From Bos javanicus (lineage: Eukaryota; Chordata; Mammalia; Artiodactyla; Bovidae), in assembly GCF_032452875.1 (NCBI RefSeq), contig NC_083885.1, positions 32,529,925 to 32,593,924 of the forward strand: a stretch of 64,000 nt of DNA, written 5' to 3'. This document shows positions 10,296 to 22,800 of the stretch, one piece after another (positions within the stretch are counted from its first letter, which is position 1; each line of letters starts with the position of its first letter). The translations under genes and the position numbers were made by a program. The notes under the pieces were generated by a model. That model saw nothing but the letters and a program-made list of their open reading frames with translations, searched no databases and was not told the DNA's origin.

Positions 10296-12056
10296 TGAAC
10301 ATTGTCTTACAGAAATTTGGGTTCAATTTGCATGATATTTCAAGAAAAAACTTGGGCACCAGATCTGGACTCATCCTAGAGCAGATATGTATGCACTTCT
10401 GAAACATAAATAATTGTTTTCAAGTCCAGAGACAGTAGAATGGGATATCAGTCTATGCAAAGGAAGAAGGTTATAAAATATTAGAATATATGAAAAAGTT
10501 ACAAGTATTTTGATCTTGAGGAACAGAAATTTTGTGGGGTAAATTTAAGAAAGTCAGATGGGGTTTGATATGACCAATAATGACACCTTTTTTTTCCTGC
10601 CTGAATTAGACAACAACTAGGATATTACATAACATTTAGTTAGGCAACAACAACATCGACTAAGGTGGGCAAAAAATACATTTAGATAGATCCCTACATC
10701 TTAGTTTATGTCCAATAAATGCTAGATTGGAAGACTTCAGTTATAAATTCAACACTGGGCATTTTAATCTTTCTTCCACTTTTATCACCACCCAGGCACC
10801 CCACCCCACACCACACATGCATACAAACACATTAATCCAGGCTTATGCAGTGTTTGGAATACATAGGAGAAAGCCCAGGATCTCTGTCTCCCACTTGTCA
10901 TGAGGAGAAGAACATAGCTATAAACTAAATTCTCTCCCATGCTGATTTGTGATTGATTATCTCCACCCACCAGAGAAAGATAAACCAGCGAATGTACCTA
11001 CCAACAGGGCAATCCTTTGTCTCCTTGGGGAAGAATAACAGAGCAAAAGGATAGGAATGTTTAGGGAAAAATCTTTCTTTTGCATTGCAGGAGAGAAAAT
11101 AACTATTGCTGACCTCCCAACAGCAGATAGATTCTACATGTAAAATTCCTCAAGTGTATTGAAGAATTTAATTCTTGCTTATATTCAACATATAAATAAT
11201 CCTGAATTTAAGATCAGTTATGTTAAAATAGTTTAAATTGTTAACTCTTAATAGCAAATATTTTATGACTTTCTTTGACATCTACTAATGCAATCCATAT
11301 AACTAAGTATATGCCCAAGCTGTGTGATAATTGAAAAATCCCATGCACAAATTCCACCCCATCTGAAACCATTTAAAAGCAAGCAAAATCATCAAAAAAA
11401 TATCTAAGAGTTACTATTCTTAGACATCTATTTAAAGTCCCCCAGGGAAAGTTTTAATTCAATGTTTCACATTAAAAACTAGCCTTGAATTGTGCATTTA
11501 ACTCTGAGCCACTGCAAATAAATAAAAAAACATGTGTCATACATCTTAGTCATATAGTCTCCATTACTAAATGCACCCAATACCTCAGCCTTGTCACTTG
11601 TCCCCAGCTTTCCAGAAGCATTTGTTACATCTACTCCCACCAGTCTGTGCTTGAAATTCTGGAAACTGAAGTTAAATATACATCAGAAATGATTTTTCTT
11701 TACTGGATTAAAATATCCTTCTGCCCTTTAACAATTTCTGATAATGAGGTTACTTCAAACTGCTAAGCTTTCCAAATCCATACCTTCATGTTACCTGAAA
11801 CAAAAATAAGTCAGAAAATCTAATGGCTCTCCATTGCAAAAATGCAACAGAGAAATCATGTCTCTGGCATTTGCAGTAGGCAACAAAGATGTTATTATGA
11901 AGTGGTATTCTGTTGTACAGGAAGTGTGAGAATAAGTTTAATAGTGGTTATATATTTACTTATTATTTATTCATTTTATCAAACAATTTTTAGCATTTAA
12001 AAAGTATTTTTAAAATATACATGCTAACACAAGCAAAAGTGTATTTACTGACTTAT
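10296..12056. other. Unassigned non-coding DNA
   Basis: AT-rich, with a C/A-rich patch at about 10791-10830. A 93-codon frame at 11485-11766 (+) has no recognisable domain. No RNA gene or repeat family was recognised. Confidence 0.45.
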
Positions 12057-14690
12057 GAAAAGAGTCCGAAATTCAGTACTTGGGTGCAGTCTCAAAAATG
12101 ACAGAATGAACTATGTTTGTTTCCAAGGCAAACCATTCAATATCACAGTAATCCAAGTCTATGCAACAACCACTAATGCCTAAGAAGCTGAAGTTGAACA
12201 GTTCTGTGAGGACCTACAAGACCTTCTAGAACTAACACCATAAAAAGATATCCTTTGCATCATAGGGGACCAGAATGCAAAAGTAGGAACTCAAGAGATA
12301 CCTGGAGTAACAGGTAACTTTGGCCTTGCAGTATAAAATGAAGCAGGGCAAAGACTAACAGAGTTATGCCAAGAGAACACACTGGTCATAGCAAACACCC
12401 TCTTCCAACCACACAAGAGACAACTCTACACAGGGACATCACCAGATGGTAAACACCAAAATCAGATTTATTATATTCTTTGCAGCTAAAGACGGAGAAG
12501 CTCTATACAGTTAGCAAAAACAAGACCGGGAGCTGACTGTGGCTCAGATCATGAACTCCTTATTGCCAAATTCAGACCTAAATAGAAGAAAATAGGGAAA
12601 ACCAATAGGCCATTCAGGTATGACCTAAATCAAATCTCTTACAATTATACAGTGGAAGTGACAAATAGATTCAAGGGATTAGATGTGATAGATAGAGTGC
12701 CTAAAGAACTATGGACAGAGGTTCGTAACATTGTACAGAAGGTGGTGATCAAAACCATCCCCAAGAAGAAGAAATGCAAAAAAGCAAAATAGTTGTCTGA
12801 GGAGGCCTTACAAATAGCTGAGAAAAGAAGTGAAAGGCAAAGAAGAAAAGGAAAGATATACCCATCTGAATGCAGAGTTCCAAAGAATAGCAAGGAGACA
12901 TAAGAAAGCCTTCCTCAGCGATCAATACAAAGAAATAGAGGAAAACAACAAAATGCGAAAGATTAGAAATCTTTTCAGTATAATGGGAAAGACTAGAAAT
13001 CTCTTCAAGAAAATTAGAGATACCAAGGGAAAATTTCGTACAAAGATGGCCATAATAAAGGATAGAAATCGTATGGTCCTAACAGAAGCAGAAGATATTA
13101 AAAAGAGGTGGCAAGAATACACAGAAGAACTATACAAAAAAAGACCTTAATGACGCAGATAACCATGATGGTGTGATCACTCACCTAGAGCCTGATATCA
13201 CTGAGTACGAAGTCAAGTGGGCTTTAGGAAGCATCACTATGAACAAAGCTAGTGCAAGTGATGGAATTCCAATGGAGCTATTTCAAATCCTGAAAGATGA
13301 TGCTGTTAAAGTGCTGCACTCAATATACCAGCAAATTTGAAAAACTCAGCAGTGGCCACAGGACTGGAAAAGGTCAGTTTTCATTCCAATCCCAAAGAAA
13401 GGCAATGCCAAAGAATGTTCAAACTACCACAAAATTGAACTCATCTCACACGCTAGCAATGTAATGCTCAAAATTCTCCAAGCAAGGCTTCAATAGTATG
13501 TAAACTAAGAAATTCCAGATGTTCAAGCTGGATTTAGAAAGGCAGAGGAACCAGAAATCAAATTGCCAACATCCGTTGGATCATCAAAAAAGCAAGATAG
13601 TTCCAGAAAAATATCTACTTCTGCTTCACTGACAATGCTAAAGCCTTTGACTGTGTTGATCACAACAAACTGTGGAAAATTCTTAGAGATGGGAATACCA
13701 GACCACCTTACCTGCCTCCTGAGAAATCTCTATGCAGGTCAAGAAGAAACAGTTAGAATTGGACACAGAACAATGGACTGGTTCCAAATTGGGAAAGGAG
13801 TACATCAAAACGATATCTTTTCACCTTGCTGATTTACCTTAAATGCGGAGTACATTTTGCAAATGGCAGACTGGATGAAGCACAAGCTAGAATCAAGATT
13901 GCAGGGAGAAATATCAATAACCTCAGATATGCTGATGACACCATCCTTATGGCAGAAAGTGAAGAGGAACTAAAGAGCCACTTGATCAAAGTGAAAGAAG
14001 AGAGTGAAAAAGCTGGCTTAAAACTCAACATTAAAAAAACTAAGATCATGGCATCCAGTTCCATCACTTCATGGCAAATAGATGGGGAAACAATGGAAAT
14101 AGTAACAGATTTATTTTCTTGGACTCCAAAATCACTGCAGATGGTGACTGCAGCCATGAAATTAAAAGAAACTGGCTCCTTGGAAAAAAAGTTATGACCA
14201 ACCTAGACAGCATATTAAAAAGCAGAGACATTACTTTGCCAACAAAGGTCTGTCTAGTCAAAGTTATGGTTTTTCCAGTAGTCATGTATGGTTGTGAGAG
14301 TCAGACCATAAAGCTGAGCACCAAAGAATTGATGCTTTTGAACTGTGGTGTTGGAGAAGACTCCAGAAAGTCCCTTGGACTGCAAGGAGATCCAACCAGT
14401 CTATCACAAAGGAAATCAGTCCTGAATATTCATTGGAAGGACTGATGCTGAACCTGAAGTTCCAGTATTTTGGCTACCTGTTGTGAAGAACTGACTCATT
14501 TGAAAAGACCCTGATGCTGGGAATGATTGAGGGCAGGAGGAGAAGAGGATAACACAGGATGAGATGCTTGGACGGCATCACCAACTTGATGAGCATGAGT
14601 TTGAGCAAGCTCTGTGTTTTAGTGATGGACAGAGAAGCCTGGTGTCCTGCAGTCCACAGGGTCGCAGAGTTGGATACTACTGAGCCACTG
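12057..14690 (+). pseudogene. BovB endonuclease/reverse transcriptase polyprotein, decayed
   Basis: BovB encodes an APE-type endonuclease followed by a reverse transcriptase that together drive target-primed reverse transcription. Decayed landmarks in order are a GDQNA endonuclease motif (12265-12279), the SDH catalytic motif (12544-12552), an RT segment FTDNAKAFDCVD near 13620-13660, the active-site YADD at 13928-13939, and the C-terminal VMYGCES region near 14284. The reading frame is cut by many stops and frameshifts; the longest surviving pieces are 106 codons (12830-13150) and two of about 124 codons (13826-14197 and 14071-14445) in different frames. The endonuclease N-terminus is absent. 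No product is expected. Confidence 0.9.
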
Positions 14691-14698
14691 AACTGAAC
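12057..14698 (+). mobile_element. BovB LINE, 2.64 kb, 5'-truncated
   Basis: The longest BovB here. It enters at AAAAGAGTCCGAAATTCAG within the endonuclease region and runs through the reverse transcriptase to the 3' tail ending GCCACTGAACTGAACT. A full-length BovB is about 3.2 kb, so roughly the first 0.5 kb is missing. Substitutions and indels are frequent, making it clearly older than the copies at 3553 and 33895. No clear TSD. Confidence 0.95.
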
Positions 14699-17194
14699 TT
14701 ACATATTAGAATATACAGTGTAAAACAGAATCCAAAATGCAATCAGATAAATGATAAGATTAAATAGTCTTTAAAATATTATTTAATTATACCATACAAT
14801 TTTCAGTCTTAATATTAATATAATATTGATAAATATGCCTATATAGGTAGCTATAGGATATCATTTTCATAGTAACATTTTTGGTGAGAACACGTGTTTG
14901 TGTATCTTTAATAATTTTAATATATATTTTATTATCAAGCACAATCAATAGTTTATTTAAAACAATGAGTTTGGAAATACTTATTAAAATAAAATTATAT
15001 TTCCTAGGTTCATTCCCTTTATCCTATCTTTTTTTTTTTTTTGTAATGTATACCTATTTGAACTTTTAGCATATAACACATGCTATTTACAAGAACAAAA
15101 TCTGGTAACTCTGAGAGCACTTTTAACCATTTGGTTTTAATTCCCTTTCCCAAGCTTGATTTTCTTTTTCCAAAAGCACTAGTTTTTATACTTATTGTTG
15201 AAAATACCACCATTATTTGAAGAAACCTTGAAATCCTCCAGGAGGCCCCTGGGATGCCCTGTCATAGCTTCCACAACTCCTTAACATTTTATTGGGCTAT
15301 AACACCCATACCCCAGGGAAAGGGGAGATGGATCATGTAATCTGTAAGAGGGGGAGTAGCAGACTATTTGAGCAAAACTGTAAAAATAGAAAAGGAGATC
15401 TGGGACAAAGTGCAGTACAAGGAGAAAAGATTATCTGTGATTGGGAAAGCAGTCTGCAGATGCTTGAGCTTCATGCGTGGGGCTTTTCACTGGGCTGTAA
15501 ATATACAAGATCAGTTTAGAACAATCATGGAGACCTGAGATTCTCAAGCATAAGAACATTTCCTCTTGGAGCTTTCAGGTATTTGGTGTCCTGCATGCTG
15601 AAATGAAGCAGGTCCGCAAGTTGTACCCCCACCCAAGAGTGGATTCCTGCAGCCAGAAAGAGTTAAGTCATAATTAACCAGGACATTTTCAGTATCCACA
15701 GGCTTGCTGAATTGTCCCTCCTCTCTGCTCTCAAGGAATCCACTACCTCTGCCATCATTGCTTTACATTGCAGTTAGGTATTATTTTCCAGATAAATGAA
15801 GACTTTTTTGAAGGCTAAGTCTCTGTGTAACTGTCACAAACTATCAATACAATCCCTTAAGCAAGAAGAAATTCTGAAAATATTTGTAAAATAGATGAGT
15901 AAATATATTTTCATTGATGGCATATATTTTGAGTGGTTGAATATAAAATATTCTTCTTAGAAATGGTCAACTTTGAGAACATTTCATTGGTTATGACTCT
16001 TTTATTCACAAGTGAACAACAACAAAAACAGCTCATGCAGCCCTATTGGCTCAGAGAAGCCCAGCTCAAGAAGTAACTAGACATCGCTTTTGTAACATCA
16101 TTAAATCCGGTGTCTATCTCCCATTTATGATTTTCAAGTTGGCTCCATTCTCCTTTCATTGGGAAAAAGTGGCTATAGAATCTTCAATCTTACATTCTGA
16201 AAACTGGAAATCCAGAGAAAGACTTTTTTCTGGGAGTGCCAGTAAACCTGATTTGATGATTTTATGTCATGAGTTCACCCTGAACCAATCACTGTGTGTG
16301 TGTGGTGAGGGTGCGGGGAGTGGGGAGCGAAGGCTATAGTTAGACCAATAGAAGAATGAATGCTGATGAGGGAAGCAGGATAATATCCCCATAGACATAG
16401 AAAAAAACAACACCATTTCCAAACAGCACATACCATCAAAGCCCTCAAGTTTCTTTGTAATTTCCAAAATTCTTTCAACTTTCTGCAGTTGTGGGTGTTT
16501 TTCACTAATGATGTTTTACTGCCAACTTTGCCATATGTTGATCTCTCTAACCACTTTTAAAGAAAGGAGAGCTAAGGGGGCAGCAGAAGCCATTTAAGCC
16601 CGCTTACACTGAAACTGGATTCTTTAGTGCCATGCAGCTGACACCGACATATGTTGTAAAATTCTTTTCTGAAATGAATGAATTGTTTTGACAAGTCTTA
16701 AATTTAGAGTAGCTTTTACAACTTCAATGGATATTATTCCCAGAACCCATTATTACGTGTACCTATCTGTATCTCTCTCGACAAAAAAAGATTAAAAATA
16801 CAAAAAAAATCTCACTTTGTATCTGACTATCTCTAAGATTTTATATACTTACATTTTGACACCTTTTTATTAACTCCGATAAGAAAATACATTCCAAGAT
16901 TTAATAGTTCTTCAATATAATCAATTTTAACATAGATATTATACCAGTTACTCCTATTAAATACTTTCATTTTCTTTCTCCCTTTTCAATTACACACAAT
17001 CCATGCAGTGGAGACTCAAAGTACTGAAAATAACTCTACTATTTGCTTTCAGCTCGCAAGATTTTAATCTTTTTTTTTCTTTTTTTGATTGACTTTTACA
17101 TCTTCATGAATTCACTATGTTCATCTATAGGTTCTTATATCTGCTATACTTGCAAATTACACTTATAATCATGGTAAGGAAATCATTTTATCTG
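14699..17194. other. Unassigned AT-rich non-coding DNA
   Basis: Low-complexity items are a T-run at 15030-15042, a TG run at about 16291-16302 and a T-rich tract at 17069-17087. Frames at 15292-15519, 16046-16339 and 16267-16505 have no domains. No repeat family was recognised over 2.5 kb. Confidence 0.45.
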
Positions 17195-17300
17195 GTTTCA
17201 GATAGACTTGGGTTTTACTTCCCTCTCAGTGATACATTGAACCTTCTCTGAACCCTCCATTCCAAAACATAAGATGAGAGTAATGATATATATTGAAACA
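17195..17300 (+). mobile_element. Possible MIR fragment
   Basis: CAGATAGACTTGGGTTTTAC, followed by AACCTTCTCTGAACC and AAGATGAGAGTAATGATATA, follows the order of MIR blocks, with heavy divergence. Confidence 0.45.
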
Positions 17301-17690
17301 GAACAGGATTGGTTTTGCTGCAGTAACAATTCCAAAATCTTCAATGGCTTAGCATAACAAATGTTAATCACTTGTTCCTACTACATGTCCATAATAGTTC
17401 AATTGAAAATCTGTTCCAAGTTGTCTTCATTCAGTCAGGCTGGTGGAACAGCCTTGATCTAGGTTTATTAGAGGGGAACAGAACGAAACATATAATGTGC
17501 TTTCTCTTGAAGTTTCAACCCATAAATGGCAGGGGGGTTCTATTTCCTTGGTCAAAGCAAAGTATAGAACTAAATGTAGCACTAAGAGGAAAGTGTACCA
17601 GGTGTGCCCCAGCACTAGGTGGACACTCATATTTATGAGCCCTTAGAGCTTTTTTCTGAGGACTAATTTCCTTTTCTTTGAAATTAGATT
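17301..17690. repeat. Possible ancient mammalian interspersed repeat, family not assigned
   Basis: TTTTGCTGCAGTAACAATTC and TTCAATGGCTTAGCATAAC resemble the start of a recurrent mammalian repeat containing a 'gtggcttaaaacaac' motif. Similarity decays after about 17600. Opposing 88- and 67-codon frames over it are not credible genes. Confidence 0.35.
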
Positions 17691-17966
17691 AGTAATTCTT
17701 AGCTTGCTAGTATCTGAAGCCAATTTTGTATATTACACTTCCAAAATAAGTATCAATTTATCTTCCTGCCTGTCTTCATATCACAGTTATCTACTAGTTT
17801 CTAACTGGGTACTCATGTCTGCTCTTGACAACTCCCTTTCATCTGTCCTTCATACAGTGGTCAGAGAAGTGGTCAGAAGAACCATTTCAAGAGTGTGAAA
17901 CCAATGACATAATTTACTGGCTTATAAGCCACTAATGTCTTTTTATTGCTTTCAGAATAAAGTTTA

Positions 17967-18414
17967 TTTTTTTTATTTAGCAGTTTTCTTTTTTTTAATT
18001 TTTTATTATTATTTTTTTTTAACTTTACAATATTGTATTGGTTTTGCCATACATCAACATGCATCCGCCACGGGTGTACACATGTTCCCCATCCTGAAGC
18101 CGCCTCCCACCTCCCTCCCCATACCATCCCTCTGGGTCATCCCAGTGCATCAGCCCCAAGCTTCCTGTATCCTGCATCGAACCTGGACTGGTGATTCATT
18201 TCTTATATGATACAGAGTAAAGTAATCCAGAAGGAAAAACACCAATACAGTATACTAACGCATATATATGGAATTTAGAAAGATGGTAATGACAACCCTG
18301 TATGCGAGACAGCAAAAGAGACACAGATATATAGAACAGTCTTTTGGACTCTGTGGGAGAGGGAGGGGGGGATGATTTGGGAGAATGGCATTAAAACATG
18401 TATAATATCATATG
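17967..18414 (-). mobile_element. Young ruminant L1 insertion with 5' inversion (twin-primed)
   Basis: The T-rich start (17967-18020, reversed poly-A) is followed by the reversed L1 3' UTR: AACTTTACAATATTGTATTG, GCATCCGCCACGGGTGTACA, CATCGAACCTGGACTGG. At about 18211-18214 the orientation flips. The rest reads as forward L1, from CAGAGTAAAGTAATCCAG through AATACAGTATACTAACGC to GAGAATGGCATTAAAACATG. In the L1 consensus this second segment lies immediately upstream of the first. A perfect 13-bp TSD AGAATAAAGTTTA lies at 17954-17966 and 18415-18427. This is the classic rc(3')-5' structure of L1 twin priming. Confidence 0.93.
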
Positions 18415-18427
18415 AGAATAAAGTTTA

Positions 18428-19048
18428 AAATCATTAATTTGGGTTAAACAGCTATGAAGGCCTGGCGCCTACCTTTCCCAGCAACATTTCTTGTAGTTAC
18501 CGGACTTCCACATTGTATGCCACCTGTACTGGCCTTCCTTTTGTTTCTCAAAGTGGATGAAATTATTTATACATATGGAGCATTAATGTTCCATTCTTTC
18601 TTCCTGGGGGAGGTAGTTTTAATCATACTCTTCATCTGAATTACTTCTTACCATCATTTAAGTTTCAGCTGAATGGGGGTGAATGTACAGAGACCTTCCT
18701 TAGTCTTACATTGCACCCTGAACTTTGCTTCTATGGTACTCATGCAACCATAATGACGTTTATTTATGTAGTCTTACATGTTTGCTCCCTGCCATTGCCC
18801 TTGCTTCTGTCTTTACAGATACATTTAACTGGTACATTTTGAATCCCCTGGTCACTAACAGAACCCCCAGCGTTTATTGTGTTCAGTAATATATTTTTTT
18901 GTCTAAATGAATGAATAAGTGAATAAAAATTAAAGAGCAAATGTAATAGTATATTTGTAAGGATTTTTAATGTAAAAGAAAATGTGGGAATAGAAGAGAA
19001 CTATAAATATGTGAGAAATAATTATACAATAAAAGAGGTTGTGTTCCA
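18428..19048. other. Unassigned non-coding DNA
   Basis: AT-rich. A 61-codon frame at 18454-18639 (+) is hydrophobic but lacks any recognisable domain. Confidence 0.4.
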
Positions 19049-19120
19049 CATAAGACTTTTTTTTTTTTTGTATAAGACTTTTTTTTTGTATAAGACTTTT
19101 TTTTTGTATAAGACTTTTTT
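19049..19120. repeat. Short tandem repeat, TATAAGAC(T)nG, about four units
   Basis: The unit ATAAGAC followed by a T-run and G recurs four times with T-runs of varying length, giving units of roughly 18-23 bases; the last is incomplete. Confidence 0.9.
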
Positions 19121-19336
19121 AACTCATTTTTTCTTCTAAAAGTGCTTGCATCTTTTTAAAGATGGGAAAAATAACTAGAGAGCACAGTTTCCAATGTTTT
19201 TCATGAATTAAGATATTGAAATCTTTTTTGTAGAAGAAGAAATAGAAACCTTATTTTCATGAGAGTGTCCTAAATGTAAGAAAGCGATCATAGGATTATA
19301 TTTCTCCTCCCCTAAACAACAGATAAATAGCTGCCT
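19121..19336. other. Unassigned non-coding DNA
   Basis: AT-rich spacer; nothing recognised. Confidence 0.4.
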
Positions 19337-19400
19337 TCTTAAAATTGTTTATTGAGTATCTGCTATGTTCTAGGTAATAAATGAGGGTCTTCCACAAGAT
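19337..19400 (-). mobile_element. Possible L2 3'-end fragment
   Basis: TTTATTGAGTATCTGCTATG TTCTAGGTAA resembles the reversed L2 3' terminus. Only about 60 bases match. Confidence 0.4.
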
Positions 19401-19764
19401 AGTGAGCAGCATATGACAAATAGCAGATGTGGCAGGGAGGGCTAGGCAGGATGTGGACCCAGTAGTTTCCTTGTAGCAGGAGAATATAGTACAAGGCTGT
19501 CTAGCAACAGGTCTGTGAACCACAAGCCTCTTAAGAACATGAAAGAGAATAAAGTGGAGGCAGAAGTGTTTCAGAGCTCTGTGAACTGTTACCCTATGTG
19601 ATTGGAAATTGCCCTAAATGGGCCATCTAATTGTGCTTTGCACAGTGAGGGTCATCAATACAGGCCAAAATGCTCACCCTGGATCTAGTAGGCATTGACT
19701 CATTCATTATTCCTGACTGTGACTGACATCCTGGTGAGCTGGCAACTAGTCTATGTGCATTCAT
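19401..19764. other. Unassigned non-coding DNA
   Basis: Nothing recognised; a 75-codon antisense frame (19296-19523) lacks support. Confidence 0.4.
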
Positions 19765-19895
19765 GCTTTCACTCATTCAAAAACTATTTGTTTTGCATCA
19801 ATCGAATTCCTCATTTTGCCATAAACTATAGAGATAACCCATGTGTAAAAATGTGTTGATTTCTCCCTTTGTGCAATTTATATTGGAGAATGCAA
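19765..19895 (-). mobile_element. Possible L2 3'-end fragment
   Basis: TTTCACTCATTCAAAAACTA and then AACTATAGAGATAACCC follow the reversed L2 terminus (the 'ttcattcattcaacaaatat' type). Strongly diverged. Confidence 0.4.
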
Positions 19896-22800
19896 GTGCA
19901 CATAAAGGGAGGAGACTTTCAAGAAGGACATTCCATTGACTGGGACCTTGGAGAAAAATAGAGGACTCCAGAAGAAAAAATTCTCTTGGCTGCTTCCTGA
20001 CAGTCTTCCAGTGTTTGCATGGAACTCAGAGGACACTTTGTACTCCAGAAAGTGGAGGACCTAATGTGCTGCCTAAGAATTTTGCAGCTTTATGAGTTAG
20101 CTCCTTAGAGAAGCAGTGCTCTCTTAGAAAAGGACAGTAGCAGCAATTTCAAGAATGAGTCTTTGATTCTTTCGGTAGGCAGCCAAGGTCATCTAGAAAG
20201 GGGGAAGAAAATACCTGTTCTCTGAAGAGAATTTGTGTAGCACTCTGGAGATTTCCAGAATGCCAGGGGAGGTCTCTGAGAGGTGGGTCAAACTACTGAA
20301 ATGGGAATGATACAGAGGTTTTACAATGTACCTATTGACATAGCTAGAAATTTGAAGAGACAATGAGAGAGAAAAAGGATGCTTACTTATAATCCCTAGA
20401 TCTTTCATGTTTGCATTTATAACTATTTCCTCTAATGTTTTTCAAAATAAAGGCATGTTTAACACTATGATAATTTTGCTTTCTGCCTTTTGGGTGTATC
20501 GTTATACAAAAAGAACCATTCATGGTTCTCCTGTTTTCAATGTATAGCTATATTATCTTATCTTTTGAAGACAAATAGTAATTTATTTAAGGAGTCTTCT
20601 ACTCTGAGGCATTTTAGACATTTCTATTTTTCATTATTATAATTAGTCATGCAAAGTAAATATTTAATGTGCGTATTGTATTTTACAATTATTTTTAGTA
20701 TCCTTTACCAGAACTTAATTCATTAGATCAAGATATTGTTGATTTTGTAAGCCAAACTGCTTGCCAATAAAGTAGGCTATTTTTAATACAGCATCTTCAC
20801 TAGTTAGATGTTAACTATTTAAAATTTGACAATTGAATAGATGTTAAATGGAATCTGATTATTATTAAAACTTTTACTATATGGATTAGCTAGTGGTTTA
20901 TGAAATATAATTCATCATCTTCTTAAACTCTTGGAACTTGATGTATGTACCTCAGAGAAATCCCAATTTCTCTTACTTTTCCTAGAATTGAACTGATTTT
21001 AAAAAATGTAACACCCCCCCACCCATGGTAGACTGTCTAGCATTTCAACTCTCATTATTTTATCTCTGAGTGTATTTCAATTGTCATTATTTTATCTCAG
21101 AGATCAATCCCCTCCCACTTCCAAATAAATGGGAAGATATCCAGTGAGGATGAATTACTGGTATACTTATCTCTGAACTGTTTTTCTCACTTCTTTATTT
21201 GGCACATTCATTTACACTTGCACAGCAGACAGTCATGGTAGAAAAGACCCAACTGAGAAGTAAAATAAGTTATTTCTATTGTAGGTTTTCCTGTACTACT
21301 GTGTCATATTTGGTGACGTCTTTGAATATACCTGGATCTCCATTCACTGAAGAAATTAGATGGTAGGTCTATGTGGTTTTAATGTGTATTTTTTTTTTTT
21401 CTGCTTTGAAAATCTACACTTGCTGATTGTTTTGATTCTGATACTTTTTTTTTCCTGCTTAATACCTTTGAAATGATAGTTTGCTTTCCACAGATGTCAA
21501 AAGCTAATGCTTTTGGCTTTTGGGGAGTTATTATTGACAGCACACAAACAAGCTTAGTGTTGTAAGTGAATATTGCATTATGTAATCATCTACATGACTA
21601 AGGTGAAATGAGGCGTTTGTGCAGTGGTACTCCATGGGGATGGATTTTAATTGGAATTTAATTTTTAAATTGTCACTTAAAATGTATTTTATCAGATTAT
21701 GTCATGATGCAAGATTGAAGTGACAATCATTGTGGGAATATAGATCATTTCTCGTCCCATGTTAGGCATGTGATGGGAGAAAATAGAAACTGTCAAAACC
21801 CTCCGAATAGGTCATAGACTTTAAAGCTAAAAGAAGTTGGCTTGAGAAACCTTTGTACCATCAAGATCTAACAGTCATACTGCTTTAAAAGCATCCAGCT
21901 GATCTTAGAGAAAAATTCTTTAATTTTAAATGGTATATAATTCAACCAAAGATGAGGATAAAATTACAGATTTAGTCACAAGTGAAAAACAGACAAAAAC
22001 CCTGGATTCTTCCATATTTCTTAAAATGACACTATCAACGTAAGAGGTTTTGAAGATTTGGGAAACAAAAAAGAAATTATCATAAAAACTGTATCAACAT
22101 ACACATTAGGCTATAATATAGCCAAAGGTAGAAGAGAAAAAAGTTGCAAATAAATGACTGAACTTAAGGAGTTTTAAATATGATACTTAAAAGTCATGGG
22201 CAGTTTATGAATTAATCCATTTGTGGTCAGAAACAACAATGAAAGTTTGTGATCAAAACAGTCTTCCTTCTGTTTGCTTGCTGGTTTTCAGAAAACTCTT
22301 ACTTAAAAGAAATCCATCGTTCTGTCTCCTAAGGAATTATAACCACATATAAACCCTTCAAACTGAAATCCTTTTAACTTTTCAAGAATCTGAACTTATT
22401 TTTTATTATTGTTAAACATAACACACTTCTTTAGTATTTAAGTTATTGCATACCATTTCCTGTAAAAAGAATGGTCATATATTCCCCGAACATATTAAGA
22501 AACTAGGAAATTTGGAATTAATCAGGAAACACAAACCATTCAATATTTTATCTGGAAGTGATGATCAATAAAGCCAGGAGAACAGGCAATACAGTGAAAG
22601 TTTGAAAGTAAAGATGAGTCACTCCCAAAGGAACATGTCTTTAAAACACCAATGGTAAATGGATTTCATAAAAGAGTATCACTGAACTGTTGAATGACTT
22701 GAAAAGAGAAATTGGGAAATAGTTGGTAAATCTGATAGTCATTGTGCTTTCCATCGCACCTCATTTTTCTCTGAAACAGAAAATGTTAAAATGAGTCTAA

